Source: Agrobacterium sp. RAC06
GTDB taxonomy: Bacteria > Pseudomonadota > Alphaproteobacteria > Rhizobiales > Rhizobiaceae
Assembly: GCF_001713475.1 (NCBI RefSeq)
Contig: NZ_CP016499.1
Location: 2,944,501-3,008,500 of the forward strand
Direction: 5' to 3'
Length of the DNA stretch: 64,000 nt
In this document: positions 30,787-39,415 of the stretch, in pieces
How the letters are laid out: each line of letters begins with the position of its first letter
How positions within the stretch are numbered: position 1 is the first letter of the stretch
Program-made: the position numbers and the translations under genes
The notes under the pieces: model-generated
Databases searched by the model: none
What the model saw: the letters and a program-made list of their open reading frames with translations, nothing else
What the model was told of the DNA's origin: nothing

Positions 30787-30838
30787 CTTTCAGCTGAAAG
30801 CGCCGTTCGAGGCTTCCCGTGTTCAATCGGGAAGCCTC
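30787..30838 (-). terminator. Hairpins downstream of asd
   Basis: GAGGCTTCCCG (30809-30819) is complementary to CGGGAAGCCTC (30828-30838), 11 bp with an eight-base loop, just past the asd stop on the minus strand. A perfect 14-base palindrome, CTTTCAGCTGAAAG, follows at 30787-30800. There is no T-run directly after the first stem, so termination strength is uncertain; a role in 3' end stability is equally possible. Confidence 0.55.
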
Positions 30839-30850
30839 TGCAGTAATAGA

Positions 30851-31882
30851 TCAAGCGGCTGCGCGGGGCTTGATCAAGCCGCGATTGACGAGCAGCTCGG
30901 CAATCTGGATGGCGTTGAGGGCTGCACCCTTGCGCAGGTTGTCGGAGACGACCCACATGTTGAGACCGTTCTCAACCGTCGCATCCTCGCGGATACGGGA
31001 AATAAATGTGGCATCTTCTCCGGCGCATTCGACGGGCGTGATGTAGCCGCCGTTTTCATGCTTGTCGATGACAAGGCAGCCCGGAGCCTCGCGCAGGATG
31101 TCGCGGGCCTGATCGGCTGTGATCTCGTTCTCGAACTCGATGTTGACGGATTCCGAATGACCAATGAAGACCGGAACGCGCACGGCAGTGCAGGTCACCT
31201 TGATCTTCGGATCGAGCATCTTCTTCGTCTCGGCCAGAACCTTCCACTCTTCCTTCGTGTAGCCGTCTTCCATGAAGCTATCGATATGCGGGATGACGTT
31301 GAAGGCGATGCGCTTGGTGAACTTCTTCGACTCGACCGGATCGGCGACGAACACGGCGCGGGTCTGCGTGAACAGTTCGTCCATGCCTTCCTTGCCGGCG
31401 CCGGAAACCGACTGGTAGGTCGAGACGACGACGCGCTTGATCTTGGCGACATCATGCAGCGGCTTCAGAGCTACAACGAGCTGGGCGGTCGAGCAGTTCG
31501 GATTGGCGATGATGTTGCGCTTCTTGAAATCGACGATGGCGTCCGGATTGACTTCCGGAACGATCAGCGGAACGTCCGAATCGTAACGCCAGGCCGAGGA
31601 GTTGTCGATGACGACGCAGCCCTGCGCGCCGATCTTCGGCGACCACTTCTGGGAGATGGTGCCACCGGCCGACATCAGGCAAATGTCCGTGTCGGAGAAA
31701 TCGTAATTGTCGAGGTTGGAAACCTTCAGGACCTTGTCACCGAAGGAGACTTCCGTGCCCTGCGAGCGCGCCGAGGCAAGTGCCACGACTTCCGATGCCG
31801 GAAAGCCGCGCTCGGAGAGGATGTTCAGCATTTCGCGCCCGACATTGCCGGTTGCGCCTACGACTGCAATCTTGAAACCCAT
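30851..31882 (-). CDS. asd: Aspartate-semialdehyde dehydrogenase
   Basis: NADPH-dependent enzyme producing aspartate semialdehyde for lysine, diaminopimelate, threonine and methionine. The 343-residue protein has the nucleotide-binding GATGNVG at 9-15, the catalytic cysteine 130 in IIANPNCSTAQ, VVSTYQSVSGAG, and the C-terminal RVPVFIGHSESVNIEF region. ATG 31882 fits the family start MGFKIAVVG; a 55-residue upstream open extension is not conserved. dapF, another enzyme of the diaminopimelate branch, is also in this window but 25 kb away. Confidence 0.96.
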   Translation of the reverse strand: MGFKIAVVGATGNVGREMLNILSERGFPASEVVALASARSQGTEVSFGDKVLKVSNLDNYDFSDTDICLMSAGGTISQKWSPKIGAQGCVVIDNSSAWRYDSDVPLIVPEVNPDAIVDFKKRNIIANPNCSTAQLVVALKPLHDVAKIKRVVVSTYQSVSGAGKEGMDELFTQTRAVFVADPVESKKFTKRIAFNVIPHIDSFMEDGYTKEEWKVLAETKKMLDPKIKVTCTAVRVPVFIGHSESVNIEFENEITADQARDILREAPGCLVIDKHENGGYITPVECAGEDATFISRIREDATVENGLNMWVVSDNLRKGAALNAIQIAELLVNRGLIKPRAAA

Positions 31883-32293
31883 GTCTATGCTCTCTTTCTG
31901 TCTCTCCTCGGGTGGTGAGGGGGAAGCTCGCGACGGGTGCGCAACCTTCCTTGTCCCCGGCCGTGCCGGGGAGAGAGCGGTGGCCGAAGACGTCAGACGG
32001 TTTTCGTCGTCGTTTTGGCCTTGGTCGTGGATGCAAGAGAAAGGCATGCGCCACCGGCAGCAGACTGCTGCAGGGGGTGGAAGACCGCAAAGGGTTGCCC
32101 GAAAGCGTGCATGGACCGAATTCCTCTTCGCGGCGAGGGATTACAAGGTTTTCAGCGCGAGTCAAGCCGACACACCCGCCGCTTCGGCGAAAAGCGAAGG
32201 TGTTGGGATCGATCGCAGTGTCACCGTTACACTCCGGCGCTTGTCTCGCCTGTCAGCACGTGGATAAACAAGCAGGTTGACCGGAGTAGTTGC
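31883..32293. other. 411-base spacer between asd and the GNAT gene
   Basis: No gene is supported here; open frames crossing it are extensions of neighbours or antisense. It holds the asd upstream region (minus) and the GNAT upstream region (plus). The one clear structure is a hairpin, TCCCCGGC (31954-31961) with GCCGGGGA (31965-31972) and a three-base loop, about 70 bases upstream of asd. I see no recognisable riboswitch or clear promoter. Confidence 0.5.
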
Positions 32294-32845
32294 ATGAATC
32301 TCGAAATTCGCGATCTGATCCCTGACGACCTTCCGCAGGTGACTGCAATCTACGCAGACGCCGTGGTCAACGGAACCGCAAGCTATGAGCTCGTTTCGCC
32401 CGATCTCGAAGAGATGTCGGGGAGATTTGCCGCCCTCAAGGCCAAGGGCTATCCCTATCTCGCGGCGGTCGATGAAAAGGGATCGCTTGCAGGCTATGCC
32501 TATGCATCGGCCTTCAGAACCCGTCCGGCCTATCGATGGCTCGTCGAAGATTCCATCTATATCGCCCCTTCGGCTCGCGGTCGCGGTGTCGGGAAGGCTC
32601 TGCTGAGAGAACTGCTGATACGGTGCGAGGCGCTGGGTTTTCGCCAGATGATCGCGGTCATCGGCGGTGCGAGCGAGGCGTCCATGGCGGTGCATCGCAG
32701 TTGTGGCTTCGAACCCGCCGGACGCCTGGTCGGAACCGGCTTCAAGCATGACCTGTGGCTCGACACCGTCTTCATGCAGAAGGTGCTGGGCGAGGGGAAT
32801 TCGACCACGCCCGATCTGTCCAGCTATCCCGGCACGATGCCTTGA
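32294..32845 (+). CDS. GNAT N-acetyltransferase, phosphinothricin-acetyltransferase-like
   Basis: A 183-residue acetyl-CoA-dependent acyltransferase. It starts EIRDLIPDDLPQVTAIYAD, with the acetyl-CoA pyrophosphate loop RGRGVG at about residues 95-100, IAVIGGASEASMAVHRSCGF and TGFKHDLWLDTVFMQK, all in line with the Pat/Bar-like subgroup that acetylates glutamate-analogue amines such as phosphinothricin or methionine sulfoximine. The natural substrate is not evident. ATG 32294 is preceded by CGGAG. It is convergent with the DUF2794 gene, with three bases between stops. Confidence 0.85.
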   Translation: MNLEIRDLIPDDLPQVTAIYADAVVNGTASYELVSPDLEEMSGRFAALKAKGYPYLAAVDEKGSLAGYAYASAFRTRPAYRWLVEDSIYIAPSARGRGVGKALLRELLIRCEALGFRQMIAVIGGASEASMAVHRSCGFEPAGRLVGTGFKHDLWLDTVFMQKVLGEGNSTTPDLSSYPGTMP

Positions 32846-32848
32846 TCG

Positions 32849-33247
32849 TCAGTCGAGGGCTTTCAATGCCTTGTCAAAAATCTTGAGGACCTGGCGAAGG
32901 TCGTGGCCGCGCTTCAGGATCCGGCCATCCGTTGCGATGACCGAAAATGCGCCCTGCTTGGCGGCAAGCTTCGGATTCTTTTCGATGCGGTAGAGCGGAT
33001 ATTCGCCTGACCTTTTGAAGACGGAAAAGACGGCGCGATCCTTGAGGTGATCTATCGCATAGTCGCGCCATTCACCCTCCCCGACCATGCGGCCATAGAT
33101 CCAGAGGATCGCGTCCAGTTCGCGGCGATGGAACGTGACGGGAAGAGGGTCGAGGGATTGCCTGTATATGCCGAGATCGACTACGCCGGTGGCGCTTTTC
33201 TCGGCTCCCTCGTCTTCACGGCGCTGCCCTTCCGGCTGCTCTGTCAT
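32849..33247 (-). CDS. DUF2794 family protein
   Basis: A 132-residue conserved alphaproteobacterial protein of unknown function. The family core is clear: VTFHRRELDAILWIYGRMV, GEWRDYAIDHLKDRAVFSVF, YPLYRIEKNPKLAAKQGAF and GRILKRGHDLRQVLKIFDK. No signal peptide or membrane segment is visible, so it is likely cytoplasmic. ATG 33247 has GGAG six bases upstream on the minus strand. No function is assigned; the neighbours do not indicate one. Confidence 0.8.
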   Translation of the reverse strand: MTEQPEGQRREDEGAEKSATGVVDLGIYRQSLDPLPVTFHRRELDAILWIYGRMVGEGEWRDYAIDHLKDRAVFSVFKRSGEYPLYRIEKNPKLAAKQGAFSVIATDGRILKRGHDLRQVLKIFDKALKALD

Positions 33248-33341
33248 CAATGCTCCATGAGCTGCGATTCATGACGGCTGGGTGACAGTGTGCCTGACAT
33301 GCCCGAAATTGCAAGCTTATCGGGGTCCCGCGACCATGGTC

Positions 33342-34298
33342 TCAGCGTCCCCTGCTCAGGAATCGACTGAGCAGCAGCTCACGCAGCCGTGCGGCGATCG
33401 GCGACAGACGTTTGCCGCTCAGGGTGATCAGATGATAGGGCGTCACTTCGATCGGCGTATCGAGTTTCAGCGTGGTCAGGTCGCCGACGGGCGTCTGTCG
33501 ACAGAGAAGATCGGCGACTTCACGCGACATGGGAGCGATCGCGTTGGACGAGGCGAGCATCGCGATCATGACCAGAAGAGATGTGGTGTTGACAATGTTG
33601 CGCGGAATGGGGGCGCCTTCTTCGATGAAGACATTCTCCACCGCCTGGCGCAGGGGGGTGCCGGGCGCCTGCATGACCCAGGGGAAATGGGCCATGTCCG
33701 AGATGTTGAGCCGGTCCACGTTGACCAGCGGATGAATGCGGTGCACGACGATCTCCACCTCTTCCATGGTCGCGCCGTCGACATGGAACTGTCGCGCGTC
33801 GATGCCGGCCGGGATGCGCCCGAGAACGAAGTCGTACTGGCCGGACAGAAGATCGCGGATCATCTCGCCGCTCGGTGCAACGTCGACATGTATGTCGACG
33901 GTGGAGGCTTCAGCCTTCAACGCGCGGATGGCGGGCACAACGTAACCGACCGCTCCGCCGGTGACGGCGCCGATCCTGACCTTGCCTGTCAGCCCGCGCT
34001 GGATGGCTTCCACCTCGCGGGCGGCTTCGCGCATTTCCTCCAGTACGTTCTGTGCACGGCGAGCAAGCGCACTGCCGACAGCTGTCGGCTCCATGCCTTT
34101 GGGCGTGCGGACGAAGATCGGTGACCCGACATAGCGTTCGATTTCGCCCAACATGCGGGAAGCCGCAGGCTGCGTCAGCGCAAGCTCCTGAGCGGCCAAG
34201 CTTAATTGCCCGAGCTCCGCGATCGAGCGGATGAGGTTCAGATGCTTTGGTTGCAATCGGTGGACATGAATTTCGGCCATAAAGGACATATCAACCAT
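33342..34298 (-). CDS. gbpR: LysR-type regulator GbpR (galactose-binding protein regulator)
   Basis: A 318-residue LysR-type regulator: N-terminal winged helix (about residues 18-75, LSLAAQELALTQPAASRML) and a periplasmic-binding-like sensor domain starting at GKVRIGAVTGGAVGYVVPAI. It is divergent from chvE across 153 bases, exactly the place of GbpR in Agrobacterium, where it controls chvE in response to sugars such as galactose and arabinose. Three in-frame methionines occur within the first seven codons; the most upstream, 34298, is given. The name is inferred from sequence type and context. Confidence 0.87.
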   Translation of the reverse strand: MVDMSFMAEIHVHRLQPKHLNLIRSIAELGQLSLAAQELALTQPAASRMLGEIERYVGSPIFVRTPKGMEPTAVGSALARRAQNVLEEMREAAREVEAIQRGLTGKVRIGAVTGGAVGYVVPAIRALKAEASTVDIHVDVAPSGEMIRDLLSGQYDFVLGRIPAGIDARQFHVDGATMEEVEIVVHRIHPLVNVDRLNISDMAHFPWVMQAPGTPLRQAVENVFIEEGAPIPRNIVNTTSLLVMIAMLASSNAIAPMSREVADLLCRQTPVGDLTTLKLDTPIEVTPYHLITLSGKRLSPIAARLRELLLSRFLSRGR

Positions 34299-34451
34299 GG
34301 TATGCAGAAAGTCAAAATAATCATTTGATCGGTATATTGGCCACGATAAGACTCGCCACGGAGCTGGGGGCTGCCGCGTCAGCCGCTCGTTCTTGTTTCA
34401 GCGAGTGCCAGGAGGAGCTTGGCCTCGCACGGTATGACCAGGGAGGTTACC
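34299..34451. promoter_or_regulatory. gbpR-chvE divergent regulatory region
   Basis: This 153-base spacer separates two divergent starts and must hold both promoters. The AT-rich part at about 34310-34345 (with AATAATCATTTGAT) contrasts with the GC-rich remainder and is the likely GbpR operator/promoter zone. I cannot fix a unique T-N11-A box by eye. The chvE ribosome site is GGGAGG at 34441-34446. Confidence 0.5.
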
Positions 34452-35522
34452 ATGAAGAAACTTGGCGCCCTGATTGCGTCGCTCGCAATCGGCATCGCAT
34501 CATTCGCGCCCGCGTCCTTCGCACAGGACAAGGGCATGGTCGGCATTTCGATGCCGACGAAGACGTCGACCCGCTGGATCTCCGATGGCGAGACCATGGA
34601 AAAGCTGTTCCAGGACGCTGGCTACACGCCGGACCTGCAGTTCGCTGACGACGACATTCCGAACCAGCTGGCCCAGATCGAAAACATGGTCACCAAGGGT
34701 GCCAAGGTTCTCGTGATCGGCGCCATCGACGGCACCACGCTCTCCGACATCCTGCAGAAGGCCGCCGATGCCGGCGTCAAGGTCATCGCTTATGACCGCC
34801 TGATCCGTGACTCGGGCAATGTCGACTACTACGCCACCTTCGACAACTTCCAGGTCGGCGTTCTCCAGGCAACCAGCCTCGTTGATGGCCTCAAGGCCAA
34901 GTTCCCGGACACCAAGCCGTGGAACGTCGAACTCTTCGGCGGTTCGCCTGACGACAACAACGCCTTCTTCTTCTACGACGGCGCCATGTCGGTTCTGCAG
35001 CCGCTCATCGACAGCGGCGACATCGTGATCAAGTCCGGCCAGCAGGGCATGGACCAGGTCGGTACGCTGCGTTGGGACGGCACTGTTGCCCAGGCTCGTA
35101 TGGAAAACCTGCTGTCCTCGACCTACACCGAAGACAAGCTGCATGGCGCTCTGTCTCCTTATGACGGCCTCTCGATCGGCATCCTGTCTGCTCTCAAGGG
35201 CGTAGGCTACGGTTCGGGCGACATGGCTATGCCGGTTGTCACCGGTCAGGACGCCGAGCTGCCCTCGATCAAGTCGATGCTTGCCGACGAGCAGTACTCG
35301 ACCGTCTTCAAGGACACCCGCGAACTCGCCAAGGTTGCCGTCTCGATGGTCGAAGCCATCATGGAAGGCAAGGAGCCCGAGATCAACGACAACGAGACCT
35401 ACAACAATGGTGTTAAGGTCGTTCCGTCCTACCTGCTGAAGCCTGTCGCTCTCGACAAGTCGAATGCCAAGGACGTTCTCGTCGGCGCCGGTTACTACAC
35501 CGCCGATCAGATCGACAACTGA
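34452..35522 (+). CDS. chvE: Periplasmic sugar-binding protein ChvE
   Basis: Substrate-binding protein of a monosaccharide ABC importer, 356 residues. The signal peptide is [20 protein letters not shown] with likely cleavage after alanine 24. The mature part is a two-lobed periplasmic-binding domain ([48 protein letters not shown]). In Agrobacterium ChvE binds galactose, arabinose, glucose and other sugars, mediates chemotaxis and, where present, interacts with VirA; no vir genes occur here. It heads the gguAB operon and is followed by a terminator-like hairpin that should raise its level over the other genes. Confidence 0.95.
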   Translation: MKKLGALIASLAIGIASFAPASFAQDKGMVGISMPTKTSTRWISDGETMEKLFQDAGYTPDLQFADDDIPNQLAQIENMVTKGAKVLVIGAIDGTTLSDILQKAADAGVKVIAYDRLIRDSGNVDYYATFDNFQVGVLQATSLVDGLKAKFPDTKPWNVELFGGSPDDNNAFFFYDGAMSVLQPLIDSGDIVIKSGQQGMDQVGTLRWDGTVAQARMENLLSSTYTEDKLHGALSPYDGLSIGILSALKGVGYGSGDMAMPVVTGQDAELPSIKSMLADEQYSTVFKDTRELAKVAVSMVEAIMEGKEPEINDNETYNNGVKVVPSYLLKPVALDKSNAKDVLVGAGYYTADQIDN

Positions 35523-35539
35523 TCCTTCGGATCGCATCC

Positions 35540-35570
35540 GGGTCCGCGATCCGTCGCGGACCCCTTTTCT
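35540..35570 (+). terminator. Terminator/attenuator between chvE and gguA
   Basis: GGGTCCGCGA (35540-35549) is fully complementary to TCGCGGACCC (35554-35563) with a four-base loop, followed by CTTTTCT. It lies 18 bases after the chvE stop, before gguA. Partial termination here would give more binding protein than ATPase and permease, a common arrangement in ABC importer operons. Confidence 0.82.
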
Positions 35571-35643
35571 ATACGCATTGAGGGAGCTCGCGCCTCCGGC
35601 TCGATCCAGATAGGATCGCTGGCTTGGCGCAGGAATTCTGTAC

Positions 35644-37179
35644 ATGGACAACATCATTCTCGAGATGCGCGGCATCACAAAGACATTCCCCGGCGTGAAA
35701 GCGCTGGACAATGTCAGCTTCAAGGTGCGCGAGGGAGAGATCCACGCGCTGGTCGGCGAAAATGGCGCCGGCAAGTCCACGCTGATGAAGGTCCTGAGCG
35801 GCGTCTATCCTGCGGGCACCTATGACGGCGATATCTATTACGACGGCGAAGTGCGTCGCTTTGGCCGTATTTCCGACAGCGAGGAACTCGGCATCATCAT
35901 CATTCACCAGGAACTGGCACTCGTGCCGCTCCTGTCGATCGCCGAAAACATCTTTCTCGGCAACGAGATCGCCGACAAGGGCGTGATCCACTGGCCCCAG
36001 ACCTTCGCGCGGACGAAAGAGTTGCTGGCGAAGGTTGGCCTGAAGGATTCTCCTTCCACCCGCATAACCGACATCGGTGTCGGCAAGCAGCAGCTGGTCG
36101 AAATCGCCAAGGCGCTGTCGAAGAAGGTCAGGTTGCTCATCCTCGACGAGCCGACCGCTTCTCTCAATGAAACGGATTCGGACGCGCTGCTGACGCTTCT
36201 GATGGAATTCCGCAAGCAGGGGATGACCTCGATCATCATCTCCCACAAGCTCAACGAGATCCGCAAGGTCGCCGACAAGATCACCATCATTCGTGACGGT
36301 GGCACTGTCGAAACGCTCGACTGTCACACGCAGGAAATCACCGAAGACCGGATCATCAAGGGGATGGTCGGCCGTGACATGGAAGACCGTTATCCGAAGC
36401 GCGAACCGAAAATCGGGGACATGCTTCTCGAAGTGAAGAACTGGAACGTCTTCCACCAGAACCACCGTGATCGGCAGTTCCTGCACGATATTGCCTTCAA
36501 CGTTCGGGCGGGTGAGGTCGTCGGTATCGCCGGGCTCATGGGCGCCGGCCGCACCGAGACGGCGATGAGCATCTTCGGCAAGTCCTGGGGTCACAAGATC
36601 ACCGGTGACGTCTGGATGCATGGCAAGCCGGTCGACGTCTCGACGATCCCGAAGGCGATCGATGCGGGACTTGCCTACGTGACCGAAGACCGCAAGCATC
36701 TCGGTCTGGTCCTTCAGAACAACATCAAGGAAAACACCACGCTCGCCAATCTCGACGGCGTTTCCAGCGGCACCGTCATCGACGATCGCAAGGAAGCCAA
36801 GGTGGCGGCCGACTATCGTCAGAAGCTTCGGATCCGCTCACATTCGATCTATCAGGAAGCCGTCAACCTGTCCGGCGGCAACCAGCAGAAGGTCGTGCTG
36901 TCGAAGTGGTTGTTCACCAACCCCGAGATCCTGATCCTCGACGAGCCGACCCGCGGCATCGACGTTGGCGCAAAATTCGAAATCTACACCATCATCAACC
37001 AGCTTGCCGCCGAAGGTAAGGGCATTCTGATGATCTCATCGGAAATGCCGGAACTGCTCGGCACCTGCGACCGCATCTACGTCATGAACGAAGGTCGCAT
37101 CGTCGCGGAACTGTCCAAGGAAGAAGCAAGCCAAGAGTCCATCATGCGTGCCATCATGCGCTCTGGGGAGAAACACTAA
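35644..37179 (+). CDS. gguA: Sugar ABC transporter ATP-binding protein GguA
   Basis: Tandem ABC ATPase of the monosaccharide importer (CUT2) family, 511 residues. Domain 1 has Walker [11 protein letters not shown] at 38-47 and a signature region [16 protein letters not shown] with [11 protein letters not shown]; domain 2 has a degenerate Walker A (GLMGAGRTE), [15 protein letters not shown] and [13 protein letters not shown], which is typical of this subfamily. It energises uptake of ChvE-bound sugars. The stop overlaps the gguB start by one base. In Agrobacterium the gguA-gguB pair lies directly after chvE, as here. Confidence 0.94.
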   Translation: MDNIILEMRGITKTFPGVKALDNVSFKVREGEIHALVGENGAGKSTLMKVLSGVYPAGTYDGDIYYDGEVRRFGRISDSEELGIIIIHQELALVPLLSIAENIFLGNEIADKGVIHWPQTFARTKELLAKVGLKDSPSTRITDIGVGKQQLVEIAKALSKKVRLLILDEPTASLNETDSDALLTLLMEFRKQGMTSIIISHKLNEIRKVADKITIIRDGGTVETLDCHTQEITEDRIIKGMVGRDMEDRYPKREPKIGDMLLEVKNWNVFHQNHRDRQFLHDIAFNVRAGEVVGIAGLMGAGRTETAMSIFGKSWGHKITGDVWMHGKPVDVSTIPKAIDAGLAYVTEDRKHLGLVLQNNIKENTTLANLDGVSSGTVIDDRKEAKVAADYRQKLRIRSHSIYQEAVNLSGGNQQKVVLSKWLFTNPEILILDEPTRGIDVGAKFEIYTIINQLAAEGKGILMISSEMPELLGTCDRIYVMNEGRIVAELSKEEASQESIMRAIMRSGEKH

Positions 37180-38390
37180 TGGCCATCGACACAAGAACCG
37201 AAACCCCCAAGGTCTCCGTGGGCGACTATCTGCGCAACAATATCCGTGAATACGGACTGCTGCTCGCGCTCGTCGTCATCATGTTGCTGTTCCAGTTCCT
37301 GACCGACGGCGTTCTCTTCCGCCCGGTCAACATCACCAACCTGGTGCTGCAGAACTCGTTCATCGTCATCATGGCGCTCGGCATGTTGCTGATCATCGTG
37401 GCGGGGCATATCGATCTGTCGGTCGGCTCGATTGTCGCCTTCATCGGCGGCATATCGGCGATCATGCTGGTCAAATGGGGCTGGCATTTCTCCCTCGTCG
37501 TTCCGCTGTGTCTGATGCTCGGCGGCATCATGGGTGCCGCCCAGGGCTACTGGGTCGCCTATCAGAAGATCCCGTCCTTCATCGTGACGCTCGCCGGCAT
37601 GCTGGTCTTCCGCGGTCTGACCTATGTGGTCCTGCAGGGACGCCCGATCGGTCCGTTCCCGAAGGAATTCACGCTGCTGTCGACCGGCTTCATCCCGGAT
37701 TTCATGCCGCTGACGGATGTTGCGACGACGGGTATCGCCAACCATGTCGCGATCATCGTGGTCGTGCTGCTCGTTGCTCTCGCCATCTTTAACGGCATGA
37801 AGCACCGTCGCCTGAACGAAGAGCATGGCACGGAAAACGAACCCTTCGTCTTCTTCGCCGTGCAGATGGGCATCATCAGCGTTGTCGCGATCTTCCTCGG
37901 CTATCAGCTGGCGACCTATCGCGGTCTGCCGAACGTGCTCGTCGTCATGGGCATTCTGATTGCCCTCTATTCCTTCGTCACCACCCGCACGACCATTGGC
38001 CGTCGCATCTATGCGCTGGGCGGCAACGAGAAGGCCGCAAAGCTCTCCGGCATCAATACCGAACGCCTGGTGTTCCTGACCTTCGTCAATATGGGCGTTC
38101 TCGCAGCGCTCGCCGGCATGATCATTGCGGCGCGCCTCAATTCGGCGACGCCGAAAGCCGGTGTCGGCTTCGAACTCGACGTCATCGCGGCCTGCTTCAT
38201 CGGCGGTGCTTCTGCATCCGGCGGCGTGGGCAAGATTACCGGTGCTGTCATCGGCGCCCTGATCATGGGTGTCATGAACAACGGCATGTCGATCATGGGT
38301 ATCGGCATTGACTACCAGCAGCTCATCAAGGGCCTCGTGCTTTTGGCTGCTGTCTTCTTCGACGTTTACAACAAGAACAAAGCAGTCTGA
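37179..38390 (+). CDS. gguB: Sugar ABC transporter permease GguB
   Basis: Inner-membrane permease of the ChvE importer, 403 residues and about ten hydrophobic segments, longer than usual single-function CUT2 permeases as expected for GguB/XylH-like proteins. Features: IVAGHIDLSVGSIVAF in the fourth segment, PSFIVTLAGMLVFRGLTYV, and the EAA-like loop ALGGNEKAAKLSGIN. It overlaps gguA (TAATG) and is followed by gguC after ten bases, consistent with one operon. Confidence 0.94.
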   Translation: MAIDTRTETPKVSVGDYLRNNIREYGLLLALVVIMLLFQFLTDGVLFRPVNITNLVLQNSFIVIMALGMLLIIVAGHIDLSVGSIVAFIGGISAIMLVKWGWHFSLVVPLCLMLGGIMGAAQGYWVAYQKIPSFIVTLAGMLVFRGLTYVVLQGRPIGPFPKEFTLLSTGFIPDFMPLTDVATTGIANHVAIIVVVLLVALAIFNGMKHRRLNEEHGTENEPFVFFAVQMGIISVVAIFLGYQLATYRGLPNVLVVMGILIALYSFVTTRTTIGRRIYALGGNEKAAKLSGINTERLVFLTFVNMGVLAALAGMIIAARLNSATPKAGVGFELDVIAACFIGGASASGGVGKITGAVIGALIMGVMNNGMSIMGIGIDYQQLIKGLVLLAAVFFDVYNKNKAV

Positions 38391-38400
38391 GGATAGGCTT

Positions 38401-39366
38401 ATGTTTCTCTCGCAATTGAAGGCTGGCGGCATCATTTGCCGCCAGGGTGAGGCTGCGCGCCTTGTCCCTGGATTTAACTCCACATACGAACTGGCCAAGG
38501 CGGCGATAGCCGCCGGGACCTCCGTTGCCGCCCTGATCGAAAAGCAGGGCCAAGGCGACACCGTCGACCTCGTCGCGCTTGCGGCCGAAGGCAAGCTCGA
38601 TTGCCCGGTCCGTCATCCGGATCCGGCCCACATGTACCTGACCGGTACGGGTCTCACCCATACGGGTTCGGCATCTGCGCGAGACAACATGCATGCGGAC
38701 ACCGCCGGCATGAGCGACTCGATGAAGATGTTCCGCATGGGTCTGGAAGGCGGCAAGCCGAAGCCCGGCGAAACCGGCGTACAGCCCGAGTGGTTCTACA
38801 AGGGCAACGGTTTCAACGCTGTCGCACCCGGCGACGACCTCGTGTCGCCATCGTTCGCTCTCGATGGTGGTGAAGAACCCGAGATGGCCGGTTATTACAT
38901 CATCGGCGACGATGGCACCGCGCATCGCCTGGGCTTCTCCGTTGCCAACGAATTTTCCGACCACGTGACCGAGAAGATCAACTATCTCTTCCTCGCCCAC
39001 TCCAAGCTGCGTCCGGCCTCCTTTGGTCCGGAACTGCGCGTCGGCGCCCTACCTGACCACGTCGAAGGTACCTCGCGCATCGTGCGCGGTGGCCAGACCG
39101 TATGGGAGAAGCCGTTCCTCTCGGGTGAGGCAAACATGTCGCACACGATCGCGAACCTTGAATACCACCATTTCAAGTATGCGCTCTTCTGCCAGCCCGG
39201 CGACCTCCACATTCACATGTACGGCACGGCGACACTGTCCGTGGCGGATGGTTTTGTGACGCAGGAAGGCGACGTATTCGAAATCGAGTCGCCGCAATTC
39301 GGTCTTCCGCTGCGCAATCGCCTGGCAAAGGCTGCTGTAGAGACCGTCAAGGTGAAGATGCTCTGA
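38401..39366 (+). CDS. gguC: GguC, FAH-superfamily AraD1-type sugar acid dehydratase
   Basis: A 321-residue member of the FAH-fold AraD1 family. Known relatives are L-2-keto-3-deoxyarabonate dehydratases, which make 2-oxoglutarate semialdehyde in the non-phosphorylative arabinose pathway; the ketoglutarate semialdehyde dehydrogenase gene downstream supports that role. It has the FAH pattern GDDLVSPSFALDGGEEPEM, GFSVANEFSDH and RGGQTVWEKPFLSGEANM split over the centre. ATG 38401 gives the family start MFLSQLKAGG; a longer upstream frame overlaps gguB and is not supported. The role is inferred. Confidence 0.85.
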   Translation: MFLSQLKAGGIICRQGEAARLVPGFNSTYELAKAAIAAGTSVAALIEKQGQGDTVDLVALAAEGKLDCPVRHPDPAHMYLTGTGLTHTGSASARDNMHADTAGMSDSMKMFRMGLEGGKPKPGETGVQPEWFYKGNGFNAVAPGDDLVSPSFALDGGEEPEMAGYYIIGDDGTAHRLGFSVANEFSDHVTEKINYLFLAHSKLRPASFGPELRVGALPDHVEGTSRIVRGGQTVWEKPFLSGEANMSHTIANLEYHHFKYALFCQPGDLHIHMYGTATLSVADGFVTQEGDVFEIESPQFGLPLRNRLAKAAVETVKVKML

Positions 39367-39415
39367 GCGGATCGGCCCTCCGACCCGCCCATTCAACAGA
39401 GACAGGACGATAGCC

